64,000 nt of DNA from Urinicoccus massiliensis (lineage in GTDB: Bacteria; Bacillota; Clostridia; Tissierellales; Peptoniphilaceae). Position numbers and translations under genes: made by a program. Position 1 is the first letter of the stretch, and every line of letters starts with the position of its first letter. The stretch covers positions 865,452-929,451 of the forward strand of contig NZ_LT635493.1 in assembly GCF_900120405.1 (NCBI RefSeq), written 5' to 3'. The notes below the pieces were generated by a model, which was not told the DNA's origin, made no database searches, and saw only the letters and a list, made by a program, of their open reading frames with translations. Positions 36,255 to 44,856 of the stretch are shown here, in pieces.

Positions 36255-37004
36255 TTAATCGTTGGACTTGTTTAAATGATAGGCAAGAGCGAAAGCTCCG
36301 GCAGAAATAAGAATTTTAATGACCAATAAGAGAATAAATTGCCAAGAAAGTGGGTCTAAAAGGACATCCCCTAGGAGGGTGTTGGTGATAACTCCGATGG
36401 AGCAGCCCAGGAGGGCCGAAGGTAGGTAGACCTTGTAGGCTGTCCGACAGGCACCAAAGTAAAAACTTAAGATGTCACAGGGGAACCAGCCAATAATCCG
36501 GATCGTGAAGCTTGCTAAAAATTCATTTTTCTTCTGCATGGCGATAAGCTTTTCTATTTTGGGATAACGGCTCTTTAAATAATCCATCTCCTCTGTCCCA
36601 GACCACCGGCCTAAAAGATAGGGGATGGTCAAGCTAATGGATAGACCCAAGTAGCTTACCAGGACAGCTTTTAGGGGAGAAAAAAGAAGTCCGCTGGCCA
36701 GGTAAAGGGAGGGCAGGGGGATGATGATGGAGAAGCTCTTGATGGCAAAGAGTAGGAGTAAAATTAGGATAGATGCCAGGGGGTTGTCAGCAGTGGACTT
36801 GGTTAGGGAGTCAATGGAGACATTCCCCTTCAAGTGGACCACTAAAACTCCTAGGGCGCAAAGAAAGGAAAAGATGGCTATAAATTGAATTTTTTTAAGT
36901 CGTTTGGCTACCTGGTTTTGGGAGGGGTCCAAGGACTCGTCTGGACCTTGCTCTCCCTGGGCCAGGCCTATTTTTTCTTTAATCCTTGATAAAAGTTTTC
37001 CCAT
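36255..37004 (-). CDS. TVP38/TMEM64-family (VTT domain) membrane protein
   Basis: Five to six membrane segments with the VTT-domain core: ASGLLFSPLKAVLVSYLGLSI, YLLGRWSG and FTIRIIGWFPCDILSFYFGA. Members are proposed lipid scramblases or transporters of the DedA superfamily. 249 residues with a cytoplasmic N-terminus. Good AGGAGG site before the ATG, 17 bases from relQ. Confidence 0.87.
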   Translation of the reverse strand: MGKLLSRIKEKIGLAQGEQGPDESLDPSQNQVAKRLKKIQFIAIFSFLCALGVLVVHLKGNVSIDSLTKSTADNPLASILILLLLFAIKSFSIIIPLPSLYLASGLLFSPLKAVLVSYLGLSISLTIPYLLGRWSGTEEMDYLKSRYPKIEKLIAMQKKNEFLASFTIRIIGWFPCDILSFYFGACRTAYKVYLPSALLGCSIGVITNTLLGDVLLDPLSWQFILLLVIKILISAGAFALAYHLNKSND

Positions 37005-37021
37005 AGCTTCCTCCTTTGAGC

Positions 37022-37738
37022 CTAATTTTTTTCTTCTTTGGGGTCTCTTTGGACCAGGTCTGTAGCCATGGTATAGAGGTTTTCCATTCTTGCATCAATG
37101 ATGGAACTTATTTTTGCACATTCCACCAACTCTTCTTCAATGAAATCAGACTGAGGCAGGTCTTTTTTATAGCGAATTTTATGTTCCAGACTGGCCCAGC
37201 AATCCATAGATATGGTTCGAAACTGAATCTCTACCTTCATCATCTTTTTGGTATCGTGGAGGTAGATGGGGATTTCAATAATAAGGTGGAGACTACGGTA
37301 GCCATTGGCCTTGGGGTGTTTAATGTAGTCTTTTTTTTCAATTAAGTGGATGTCATCTTGTTTTAATAGAGAGTTGGCCAAGGCATAGATGTCCGAAGGA
37401 AAAGAGCAGATAATCCGGACTCCGGCAATGTCATTTAAGTTTTCCTCAATGCTTTCCACTGTCAAAGGAAAGCCCTTACGAATCATTTTTTCCCGGATAC
37501 TCTCGGGGGACTTCAACCGGGTCCGGATGGACTCAATGGGATTCCGGTCATACTGCATGGACAGTTCTTCGCTCAAGACATTGAACTTGGTCTCAACTTC
37601 CATAATGGCACAAGTGTAGTAGCTCATGAGTTTTTTATAGGGTTGGACAAATTTTTTAACAATATCTGAGACCTTGTCATATTTCAATTGTTCCACCAGG
37701 TGTTTGGAAAATTGGTTATAGATATTTTCTAACTCCAT
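37022..37738 (-). CDS. relQ: Small alarmone synthetase, RelQ-like
   Basis: Single-domain GTP pyrophosphokinase making (p)ppGpp. Synthetase motifs: RLKSPESIREKM, DIAGVRIICSFPSDIYALA (catalytic Asp), KANGYRSLHLIIEI and VEIQFRTISMDCWASLEHKIRYK (catalytic Glu/Gln region). There is no HD hydrolase or TGS domain; 238 residues fits RelQ/RelP. RelQ is the better match by C-terminal helix length but RelP cannot be excluded. Confidence 0.9.
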   Translation of the reverse strand: MELENIYNQFSKHLVEQLKYDKVSDIVKKFVQPYKKLMSYYTCAIMEVETKFNVLSEELSMQYDRNPIESIRTRLKSPESIREKMIRKGFPLTVESIEENLNDIAGVRIICSFPSDIYALANSLLKQDDIHLIEKKDYIKHPKANGYRSLHLIIEIPIYLHDTKKMMKVEIQFRTISMDCWASLEHKIRYKKDLPQSDFIEEELVECAKISSIIDARMENLYTMATDLVQRDPKEEKN

Positions 37739-37775
37739 AGGCTTACCTGCTTATCTATTCTCGAAAAGATGGTAC

Positions 37776-39164
37776 TTATTCGGACTTTTCTAGGGAATCC
37801 TCTTGACCGTACCAGATTTTATCTGCACAAGGTTTCCAATTTTCTGCATAAGTTTGACACTTTCCACAGAGATGGTCAGCACTTTCGGGAGATTGGAGGT
37901 CTGTTGACTTGACCCCAGTTTCCTTGACGATTCTTTGCAGAATTTCTGGATTTTCCAACATGGGGCAGGGTCTTAGGTGGTTTTCATTAAAGGGTTGGTT
38001 GTTGTGGTAGGCCATAAAGAGGGGTCTCTTTAAGATTTCTAAAAGAGAATGGTCCCGGATGTTGGAGTCGGAATAGTGGATAAAGACACAGGGTTCGGCG
38101 TCTCCATTGGCATTGATATGGAAGTAGTTCCGGCCACCGGCAATACAGCCATTCATGTATTCTCCATCATTTTGGAAGTCGATGGTAAAGAGGCCTTCCC
38201 CGTGTTTCAGGTTACGGATTTCCCGGATACGGTTTTTGGTAGCCACCCTTTGTTCTGGGCTAGGTAGAAGGTCCATGGAGGCGTCATTACCTACAGGCAT
38301 GTAGTGGAAGTAAAGGGCGTAGCGGCATCCCTTGTCTACCATCAATTGAACAAATTCCTTGCTAGTAACGGATTCGCAGTTTTTAGAGCTATAGCAGACG
38401 GAAGATCCGAAGATCAAACCATGTTTCTTTAAGAGGTCCATAGCATCCATAACCTTGCCATAAACACCTTGGCCCCGGCGCAAGTCATTGACTTCAGGAG
38501 ATCCTTCCAAACTAATGGCTAACATGAGGTTACCGACTTTTTTCATTTCTAGACAAAAAGCTTCATCTACTAGGGTTCCGTTGGTAAAGGCCAAGAATTG
38601 GCAGTCCTTGTGTTCCTTGCAAAGGCGGATTAAATCGTCCTTGCGAACCAGAGGTTCTCCTCCGGTAAACATGTAGAAAAAGATTCCCAGTTCCTTACCT
38701 TGTTTTACCACATTGGACATTTCATCATAGGTCAAGTTCAACTTGTTGCCATATTCAGCAGCCCAGCAACCAGTACAATGAAGATTACAGGCACTGGTGG
38801 GGTCCATTAAAATCAACCAAGGAATGTTGCATTGGTGGATTTCTCGCATCTTGTGCATCTTCTTGGTTCCTGAAAGCATGGCTTCAAAACCTAGGTTCAA
38901 AACGCTGGTTTTCAAGACATGGGGATCAATTTCGTCCAGGGCCCGGTTTAAAAATTGGTTTAAGGCATCATCTGGATTACGGACCATGGACCGGATTTCG
39001 TCATAGTCCATGCTAAATTGTTGGTCATCTTCCATATATTTTTCCATTAAATTAACTAGCTTGACCATTTCTTCTTCCCGGTCTTTTTTGTTGACTTTTT
39101 TTAAGACCAGGTCAATTCCAAGACTGGCTGCGGTTCTAGTCGAAAAGTGTGTTAAATTTCCCAT
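37776..39164 (-). CDS. Radical SAM protein with extra Cys clusters
   Basis: A 462-residue radical SAM enzyme. An N-terminal helical domain of about 110 residues precedes the [4Fe-4S] motif Cys126-x3-Cys130-x2-Cys133 (SACNLHCTGCW). Then come the GGEPL SAM-binding motif and, in the last third, further Cys residues (GCIAGG, GDAEPCVFIH, RPCPML, CGKCQTY) suggestive of SPASM-type auxiliary clusters. Substrate unknown; no peptide precursor gene is visible nearby. Overlaps the DUF308 gene by 13 bases. Confidence 0.82.
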   Translation of the reverse strand: MGNLTHFSTRTAASLGIDLVLKKVNKKDREEEMVKLVNLMEKYMEDDQQFSMDYDEIRSMVRNPDDALNQFLNRALDEIDPHVLKTSVLNLGFEAMLSGTKKMHKMREIHQCNIPWLILMDPTSACNLHCTGCWAAEYGNKLNLTYDEMSNVVKQGKELGIFFYMFTGGEPLVRKDDLIRLCKEHKDCQFLAFTNGTLVDEAFCLEMKKVGNLMLAISLEGSPEVNDLRRGQGVYGKVMDAMDLLKKHGLIFGSSVCYSSKNCESVTSKEFVQLMVDKGCRYALYFHYMPVGNDASMDLLPSPEQRVATKNRIREIRNLKHGEGLFTIDFQNDGEYMNGCIAGGRNYFHINANGDAEPCVFIHYSDSNIRDHSLLEILKRPLFMAYHNNQPFNENHLRPCPMLENPEILQRIVKETGVKSTDLQSPESADHLCGKCQTYAENWKPCADKIWYGQEDSLEKSE

Positions 39165-39709
39165 TTTCTATCCCTCCAAATGGTTGTTACTGTACTTTGT
39201 ACGACAAATAGGTTTAAAATTCCATCAATAATTAAGTTTAATCCAATGAGCATGACCAGGGCAGTACGACCTGTATAGGGTCTTAAGAAGAGAATGACCC
39301 CAATGACCCCTGTGATCAAGGCCATTAATAGGATAACCCACCAGGATTGGACGCCGATTTTTCTGGCATCCAGGGCTGTCTGGATCCTAAGTAGGGCATC
39401 AAAGACGATAAATAAGCCAATGCCAATAATTAAAAGGTCGATAAAGCGAGTGGTCCAAAAAAACATGACAAAGCCAATCAAGCTGGAGATGATGCCCATG
39501 GCAAAATCAAATTGAAAGGCTAGTTGGAGCAAGTCCCTGGAAAAGTAGCCGAATAACTTGACAATCCCGAATAAAAGTAAGAGGATGCCACAAATTCGAC
39601 AAAAGACATCAGCAGCCATGGTGGGCTTGGCTAAAAATACAATTCCCAAGACAATCAAACTCAGTGAAAAAAGACTGTAAATCTCCTTTAAAACTTTTAG
39701 ATTCTTCAT
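39152..39709 (-). CDS. DUF308/HdeD-like membrane protein
   Basis: 185 residues with about six short hydrophobic segments arranged as three repeats, as in HdeD-family proteins (VLGIVFLAKP, MGIISSLIGFVMFF, GVIGVILFLRPYTG). In enterobacteria HdeD relates to acid resistance; here the function is unknown. ATG overlaps the patatin stop, so it is co-translated. Confidence 0.82.
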   Translation of the reverse strand: MKNLKVLKEIYSLFSLSLIVLGIVFLAKPTMAADVFCRICGILLLLFGIVKLFGYFSRDLLQLAFQFDFAMGIISSLIGFVMFFWTTRFIDLLIIGIGLFIVFDALLRIQTALDARKIGVQSWWVILLMALITGVIGVILFLRPYTGRTALVMLIGLNLIIDGILNLFVVQSTVTTIWRDRKWEI

Positions 39710-40575
39710 AAATTCACCTCTTTCTCAAATATCCAGGAAGTCTTGGAAGCTAGGTGTTTTCCTCCATCTTTCTTGCCCATTTGGTAGAGCTTTAAGAGCT
39801 GGTCGTGGTCCTGGGTCAGGGTCTTTAGGCTACCTGTGTCCTCAGGAGCGATAAGGATGGCTCTACCTTCTTTTTCCAGGGTCAAAAGCTCTTTTAGACT
39901 CTGGTTATAAAGCTGGGCCCTATGGGCCAAGGCCTTGGCAGACTGGGGATAAGTTCTCCTTAAGAGCCGGACAAACTTTCGGTCCTTTTGGGGATCTCTA
40001 AAGAAGTCCTTGGGCTTGGTTAAAATGACAATGAGTTTGTCACAACCCCAGTCCAGGGCCCTTTTATAGGGAAGGGGGTCACTGAGGCCTCCATCAAAGT
40101 AAGGGATGCCATGGATGGGGTAGGGCCGGCAGAGGATGGGAACACAAGATGAGGCCTTGAGGGGCTCATAGTGGTCTTGGGCCAGGTCTTTTTTGGAAAA
40201 ATAGACAGGCTTTCCAGTTAGGGCGTTGGTGGCTACAATTTCAAAGACCATGGGGTTGGCCATCAAGGCTGGATAGTCCAGAGGATATTCTCCACCTAGC
40301 TCACTCAGGGTGGAATAGATATAGTCCAGGTTGATATAGGAAGCTGACCTTATAAAATTTTTAAGGCCCATGTAACTTTTTCGAAAGGCATAGTCATTAT
40401 AAAAGACCAGGTTTCGTCCGGCTTGGCCTGCCAAGAAGGATGCTCCATTGGCAGATCCGGCGGACACACCGATGAAATAGTCTCCACTGATACCAGCCTC
40501 CAGGCAATAGTCCAAGACTCCGGCCCCGTAAATTCCCCGGGTGCCACCTCCCATATCCACAAATCCTAAAATCAT
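39706..40575 (-). CDS. Patatin-like phospholipase
   Basis: Serine hydrolase with a Ser-Asp dyad: oxyanion-hole GGGTRGIYGAGVLD near the N-terminus, nucleophile Ser in GVSAGSANG (residue about 40) and the D-G-G motif in YFDGGLSDPLP with catalytic Asp near 160. 289 residues. First gene of a six-gene minus-strand operon. Probably releases fatty acids from phospholipid, which the DegV protein at the end could bind. Confidence 0.92.
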   Translation of the reverse strand: MILGFVDMGGGTRGIYGAGVLDYCLEAGISGDYFIGVSAGSANGASFLAGQAGRNLVFYNDYAFRKSYMGLKNFIRSASYINLDYIYSTLSELGGEYPLDYPALMANPMVFEIVATNALTGKPVYFSKKDLAQDHYEPLKASSCVPILCRPYPIHGIPYFDGGLSDPLPYKRALDWGCDKLIVILTKPKDFFRDPQKDRKFVRLLRRTYPQSAKALAHRAQLYNQSLKELLTLEKEGRAILIAPEDTGSLKTLTQDHDQLLKLYQMGKKDGGKHLASKTSWIFEKEVNL

Positions 40576-40667
40576 CTCTCACTCCTTCAGTCTACTGTCA
40601 AAACTTGGGGGCTTTTAAAATTTAAAGTCCCTCTAAGTCTAGTATAGGAAAAGAGAGAAGGTTTTCC

Positions 40668-40724
40668 TACAGACAAAAAGAAAGAAGTGTTCGAATTTCG
40701 AACACTTCTTTCTTTTTGTCTGTA
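40668..40724 (-). terminator. Long palindromic terminator after the tetR gene
   Basis: Perfect 28-bp inverted repeat with a one-base spacer: arms run TACAGACAAAAAG... and ...CTTTTTGTCTGTA. It ends 11 bases from the tetR stop; the T-rich part of the stem would serve as the U tract. Confidence 0.75.
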
Positions 40725-40734
40725 TTTTATTTAG

Positions 40735-41310
40735 CTAATCTTCTTCCAAGGGGTGGCCTTGGACATAGGCTTGGATCATTTCATGGATAGTTGCCTCAAA
40801 AGACTGGGAGAAAGTCCGCATGAGTCCATCTTTTTGGCCGGGCATCCGGCCCTCAATCCAGCGGAGGGTGGACCCGATAATGGCATCGGTATAAAACCCG
40901 GTAATATAGGCCTTGCCCTTTTGAGAAAGACCCTGGCCTTGGGCCGCCTGGTCTACAAAGTTTCCGATAAAGTAGCTTGTGGCCGATTCAAGATAGCGGT
41001 TAATGACATCCTGACTCTTGGAGTGGTAGATGTGCATAATGGCCCTGTCGTGCTCTAGGAAAAAATTCACCGTCCGGAGGCATTCCTGGTAAAAGGTATT
41101 TTCTGGCTTGGCCTCACTACGAAAAGTTTTGGATTCTTCTTGGAAGACGTGCTCCAATAAGTCATAGATATCTTGGAAGTAATAGTAGAAGGTATTGCGG
41201 TTTACTTGGGCAGATTCAATAATATCCTTGACAGTAATCTTATCCAAGGATTTTTCTTGCAAGAGTTCTAGAAAGGAATCAACAATTGCTTGTTCAGTTA
41301 GTCTAGCCAT
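40735..41310 (-). CDS. TetR/AcrR-family transcriptional regulator
   Basis: 191 residues. The N-terminal helix-turn-helix (about 5-50) includes ITVKDIIESAQVNRNTFYYYFQDIYDLL, a classic TetR recognition helix. The C-terminal ligand domain resembles DhaS/TetR_C_8 types that bind small hydrophobic ligands. ATG at 41310 is favoured because GGGTGGTG precedes it; GTG codons at 41319/41316 are in-frame alternatives. It is divergent from the nitroreductase gene, a possible target. Confidence 0.9.
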   Translation of the reverse strand: MARLTEQAIVDSFLELLQEKSLDKITVKDIIESAQVNRNTFYYYFQDIYDLLEHVFQEESKTFRSEAKPENTFYQECLRTVNFFLEHDRAIMHIYHSKSQDVINRYLESATSYFIGNFVDQAAQGQGLSQKGKAYITGFYTDAIIGSTLRWIEGRMPGQKDGLMRTFSQSFEATIHEMIQAYVQGHPLEED

Positions 41311-41361
41311 CTTCACCACCCAAAATCAATCACATATTTTTAAAGTTACTCCTTTGTTCTT

Positions 41362-41390
41362 ATTATAGCTAGAGATTCTAAATTTTTCAA
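41362..41390 (-). promoter_or_regulatory. tetR promoter
   Basis: Minus strand: -35 TTGAAA (41385-41390), 17-base spacer, -10 TATAAT (41362-41367). Confidence 0.75.
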
Positions 41391-41495
41391 GAAAGGGCTT
41401 TTGAGGCCAGGACTTGGAAAAGAAGCCTGAAAAGAAAAAGAAGAATATCCTTGGAGGGTTTTTTGTAGTATGATAGAGAAGAAGGGGGGGTATTT

Positions 41496-42158
41496 ATGGA
41501 CTTAGTAAGTGCCATGCAAGCAAGGCATTCCGTTCGAAAATATACAGACCAAGCCATTGAACCTGACCAGGCCCAGTTGCTAGAGGCCAGGATGGAAGAA
41601 ATCAACCAGCAAGAGGGTTTAAATTTTCGTTTAATTTTAGGAGAGGACCAATTTTTTCAAAGGAGAATCCCCAGTTTTGGAAATTTTGAAAATGTCAAAA
41701 ACTATTTTGTCCTGGCTGGAAAAAAAGACCTGGACCCCCAAAAAGTAGGCTATTGGGGAGAAGATTTAGTTCTTTATGCCCAGAGCCTGGGCTTAAACAC
41801 CTGTTGGGTGGGCTTTGCCAAGTTCTTTTATAAGGACCTGGTCCTGGATCCAGGACAAAAAGTTTTTTGCCTTATCAGTTTGGGCTATGGCCAAGACCAA
41901 GGCAAGAGTCGACCCTCCAAGAGCTTGGAAGATGTGGCCCGGGGACCGGCGCCCTATCCAGAGTGGTTTATCCAAGGAGTCCAGGGCGCTCTTTTGGCTC
42001 CAACAGCTATGAACCAGCAAAAATTTACCATCCACTATCATCCTGATGGGGAGGTGGACTTTAAGGCTGGCCGGGGATTTTTTGCCAAGCTGGACCTGGG
42101 AATTGTAAAATATCATTTTGACTTAGTGACAAAAGATAGGGGGTGTCAAAAGAAATGA
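41496..42158 (+). CDS. Nitroreductase-family protein
   Basis: FMN-dependent oxidoreductase fold. N-terminal FMN-binding RHSVRKYTDQAI, central YWGEDLVLYAQSLGLNTCWVG and late ALLAPTAMNQQKFTI are family motifs. 220 residues. The divergent tetR gene and the overlapping lipid kinase gene suggest a regulated detoxification or redox unit. Substrate unknown. Confidence 0.88.
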   Translation: MDLVSAMQARHSVRKYTDQAIEPDQAQLLEARMEEINQQEGLNFRLILGEDQFFQRRIPSFGNFENVKNYFVLAGKKDLDPQKVGYWGEDLVLYAQSLGLNTCWVGFAKFFYKDLVLDPGQKVFCLISLGYGQDQGKSRPSKSLEDVARGPAPYPEWFIQGVQGALLAPTAMNQQKFTIHYHPDGEVDFKAGRGFFAKLDLGIVKYHFDLVTKDRGCQKK

Positions 42159-43054
42159 AAAAATGCCTCGTTTTAGTAAATCCAGCTTCTGGGGATGGAA
42201 AGAGCATGGAATCCATACCTAAACTAGAAAAGAGATTGGAAGAAGACTTTGATCAAGTGGAAATTATTGAAACCAAAGAAGAGGGCCAGGGGGAAAAGTT
42301 GGCCCAAAAGGCCTGTCGGGAAAAAGTCCATAGCCTCTTTGTTATAGGTGGAGATGGAACCATTCATGAAATTGTCAATGGTCTGGCAGAAGAAGACCAC
42401 CGGCCTATTTTGGGCCTTCTACCTGGAGGCACCAACAATACCTACTACCGGCTTATAGGAGAAAATCGGGACCTAGCCGCAGCTATTGATGATATTGATC
42501 TTAAGACTACGACAGAGGTGGACTTGGGCCAATGTAATGACAGGTTTTTTATCTACTACACCTGCTTTGGTCGGCTAATTGACGCCACCACCTCTACTGA
42601 TGGAGAAGAAAAAGAAAGGCTGGGGCCCATGGCCTATGTAAAAAATATCTTTAAGGCCCTGCCAGAGGACGAAAGCCACCAAATCAAGCTAGTCAGTGAT
42701 GGAGGAAACTACCAGGGCCCTGCCAGCCATGTCTATGCCTTTTTAGTGGCCCAAATGGGAAATTTAAATTTTTCAGAAATTTCCAGCTCTCTTAGCAGTG
42801 GAAAGCTCTATGTCTTTATTTTGACCAATGCCAAGACCGCATCCAAGCTAACAGCCCTGAAAGATATGGTCATGGGACAATTGGACAAAAATGAAGACAT
42901 CCAGGCCATTACCTGTAGTCAGCTAAGCATTGAAGAGCTAAGGGGAGAGTCAGTGGACTTGGACATGGATGGAGAAATGGAAGCCAAATTACCAGCTCAG
43001 ATAAGGGTTCTTCCCAAGCACATTCGGATTTACTTGCCCAAAGAAAAGGACTAG
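42155..43054 (+). CDS. Diacylglycerol/YegS-type lipid kinase
   Basis: Cytoplasmic lipid kinase with the DAGK catalytic domain: LVNPASGDGK, VIGGDGTIHEIVNGL (nucleotide-binding GGDG) and LLPGGTNNTYYRLI. A C-terminal beta-sandwich has DLDMDGE. The ATG at 42155, inside the nitroreductase stop (ATGA), is preferred to GTG 42143, which overlaps the GGGGG ribosome site. About 299 residues. Confidence 0.9.
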   Translation: MKKCLVLVNPASGDGKSMESIPKLEKRLEEDFDQVEIIETKEEGQGEKLAQKACREKVHSLFVIGGDGTIHEIVNGLAEEDHRPILGLLPGGTNNTYYRLIGENRDLAAAIDDIDLKTTTEVDLGQCNDRFFIYYTCFGRLIDATTSTDGEEKERLGPMAYVKNIFKALPEDESHQIKLVSDGGNYQGPASHVYAFLVAQMGNLNFSEISSSLSSGKLYVFILTNAKTASKLTALKDMVMGQLDKNEDIQAITCSQLSIEELRGESVDLDMDGEMEAKLPAQIRVLPKHIRIYLPKEKD

Positions 43055-43131
43055 GCTAAGGTTAGGATTGGAAAAAGAGAAAACAAGAAAAGGAGGGAGG
43101 ATTTGCCAAAAGCAAATCCTGAGCATGAGAT

Positions 43132-43602
43132 ATGAAGGAAATTCTTCTTGCATACTTTTCCCGAAGTGGAGTGACAAAAAAACTTTCAGAGGACTTGGCA
43201 AAAGTCCTGGATGCTGAAATTTATCAAGTTAGGCCCCTTAAGGCTTACCCCCTGGAAGAGGACGAATGTATCCAAGTGGCTGAGAGAGAAAAAGCAGAGG
43301 AGGCCCGGCCTGGCCTGGCTGGTCCGCTACCAGAAGTTCGTGGCCTGAAGAAGTTGGTTCTAGGGCTTCCCAATTGGAACGATACTTGTCCCAGGTGCCT
43401 GCTAAGTTTTTTGGAGGCTCTGGACCTATCTGGGGTAGAAGTCTACCCCTTTGTGACTTCCGAAGGCAGCGGGCCGGATGGCGTCAATGAGGACTTGCAA
43501 GAACAAGTTAAAAGAACAGCTAAACTACATAAGGCGGCCAATGGAGATCAAATGTCAGTAGAAGACCTGGCGGCCTGGGTAAGAGGAGGAAAACTTGACT
43601 AG
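43132..43602 (+). CDS. Flavodoxin-like protein
   Basis: 156 residues with the flavodoxin FMN-phosphate loop AYFSRSGVTKKLS at residues 7-19, then LVLGLPNWNDTCP and FVTSEGSGPDG segments that wrap the flavin. Related to short flavodoxin/NADPH-dependent reductases (Flavodoxin_4 type). Likely an electron carrier or small oxidoreductase. ATG after GAGCATGAGAT with weak ribosome site; it overlaps the next gene by 8 bases. Confidence 0.82.
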   Translation: MKEILLAYFSRSGVTKKLSEDLAKVLDAEIYQVRPLKAYPLEEDECIQVAEREKAEEARPGLAGPLPEVRGLKKLVLGLPNWNDTCPRCLLSFLEALDLSGVEVYPFVTSEGSGPDGVNEDLQEQVKRTAKLHKAANGDQMSVEDLAAWVRGGKLD

Positions 43603-44581
43603 CGCTATTTTGTATTTGGGAACCTGTATGGCTTTTTACATCTTGGCCATTCCCTTAAGAAAGTTTAAAGAGAAGATGAAGTGGCTGGGACCGGCCCAAA
43701 CGGTAACGGTTTTGTGCTTGGTCCTTACCATGGGACTCAGGCTGGGGGCCAATGATGAGGTGGTAAACAACCTGGACTCCTATGGCCTTTATGCCCTGGT
43801 GATTACCATCTTTACCATTGCCTTTTCTATTGTTTCTGTCGCCATAGCCAGACGGGCCATGGGGATTGACCAGTACGGTCTCATGAAAAATGAGAGGGTG
43901 GACCTGGAAATGGAAGAAGAGCTAGAAGTTATTGAAGAGGAAGTAGCAGAAGAGGAAAAGGGCGGCTTTGACCGGATGACTCTTTGGATCCTCTTGGCTG
44001 TGGCCCTGGGTTTGGCCCTGGGCTACTTCTTGGTCCGTCCCCAGTTCAACTATGAAAACTTTGAAAGAGGGGCCGGCCTGGCCATTACCATTGAACTCTT
44101 GATCCTCTTGGTCTTTGTGGGTTTGGACCTGGGTCTTGCAGGAGATGTCATTAGCAATATCAAAAGCGTAGGCGTCCGGGTCTTGGTTATCCCCCTGGTG
44201 ATTGAAGTGGGGACCCTGGTAGGGGCGGCCATTTGTGGCCTCTTCTTGCCCATTTCCCTCCGGGAGAGCCTGGCCATTGGAGCCGGTTTTGGTTGGTATT
44301 CCCTAGGAGCTGGCCTCTTAATGGATGCCGGATTAATGACAGCCGGGGCCATTTCTTTTATGCACAATGTTATGCGGGAGTTGGTTTCCATTATTATTAC
44401 GCCAACAGTTGCCAAAAAAATAGGTTTTGTAGAAGCCGTGGCAGCTCCGGGAGCAACGGGAATGGATGTCTGCCTTCCCATTATTACCCGGTCCACCAGT
44501 GGAAATATAGCCGTCTATTCCTTTGTATCCGGCTTTATCATTTCCATGTCCGTCCCCCTTGTTGTTCCTTTGTTTATTTAA
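43595..44581 (+). CDS. LysO-family lysine exporter-like protein
   Basis: 328 residues, about eight membrane segments. An N-terminal half (1-100) and the LysO core are joined by an acidic stretch (about 105-130, rich in Glu). Core motifs GAGFGWYSLGAGLLMDAGL and PGATGMDVCLPIITRSTSG match LysO (YbjE). LysO exports L-lysine and toxic analogues; the substrate here is inferred. TTG start behind AGAGGAGG. Followed by a strong terminator. Confidence 0.85.
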   Translation: MTSAILYLGTCMAFYILAIPLRKFKEKMKWLGPAQTVTVLCLVLTMGLRLGANDEVVNNLDSYGLYALVITIFTIAFSIVSVAIARRAMGIDQYGLMKNERVDLEMEEELEVIEEEVAEEEKGGFDRMTLWILLAVALGLALGYFLVRPQFNYENFERGAGLAITIELLILLVFVGLDLGLAGDVISNIKSVGVRVLVIPLVIEVGTLVGAAICGLFLPISLRESLAIGAGFGWYSLGAGLLMDAGLMTAGAISFMHNVMRELVSIIITPTVAKKIGFVEAVAAPGATGMDVCLPIITRSTSGNIAVYSFVSGFIISMSVPLVVPLFI

Positions 44582-44587
44582 AAAAAC

Positions 44588-44634
44588 GGCCAGGGAGCGC
44601 GCTTGATTTTAGTCAAGAGCCTCCCTGGCCCTTT
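44588..44634 (+). terminator. Terminator after the lysO-like gene
   Basis: Stem GGCCAGGGAG/CTCCCTGGCC with inner pairing CTTGA/TCAAG and a short T tail. Confidence 0.75.
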
Positions 44635-44650
44635 AAGTTAAAGACAAATC

Positions 44651-44679
44651 TTGACAAAATAGGTCAAGTCTAATATACT
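44651..44679 (+). promoter_or_regulatory. metNIQ promoter
   Basis: TTGACA (44651-44656), 17-base spacer and TATACT (44674-44679); near-consensus and about 30 bases before the riboswitch. Confidence 0.85.
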
Positions 44680-44708
44680 ATTAAGCAACTTATAAAAAGA
44701 ATATAGAA

Positions 44709-44834
44709 AATTATCAAGAGTGGTGGAGGGACTGGCCCTAAGAAACCCGGCAACCTGCAATATGCGTGGTGCCAATTCCAGCGGAAAGACCGATAGATGA
44801 TTGAGCAATCTCTCCATATCGGGGAGTTTTTTTA
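44709..44834 (+). promoter_or_regulatory. SAM-I riboswitch (S-box) with terminator
   Basis: Carries the S-box core: TTATCAAGAG, GGTGGAGGGACTGGCCC, GAAACCCGGCAACC, a GGTGCCAATTCC arm and GCGGAAAGA, closed by TTATC/GATAG. A terminator stem CTCC/GGAG plus T run follows at 44812-44833. When S-adenosylmethionine is high it should stop transcription before metN. Confidence 0.95.
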
Positions 44835-44856
44835 TTTATTATAGAAAGGACAAAGA

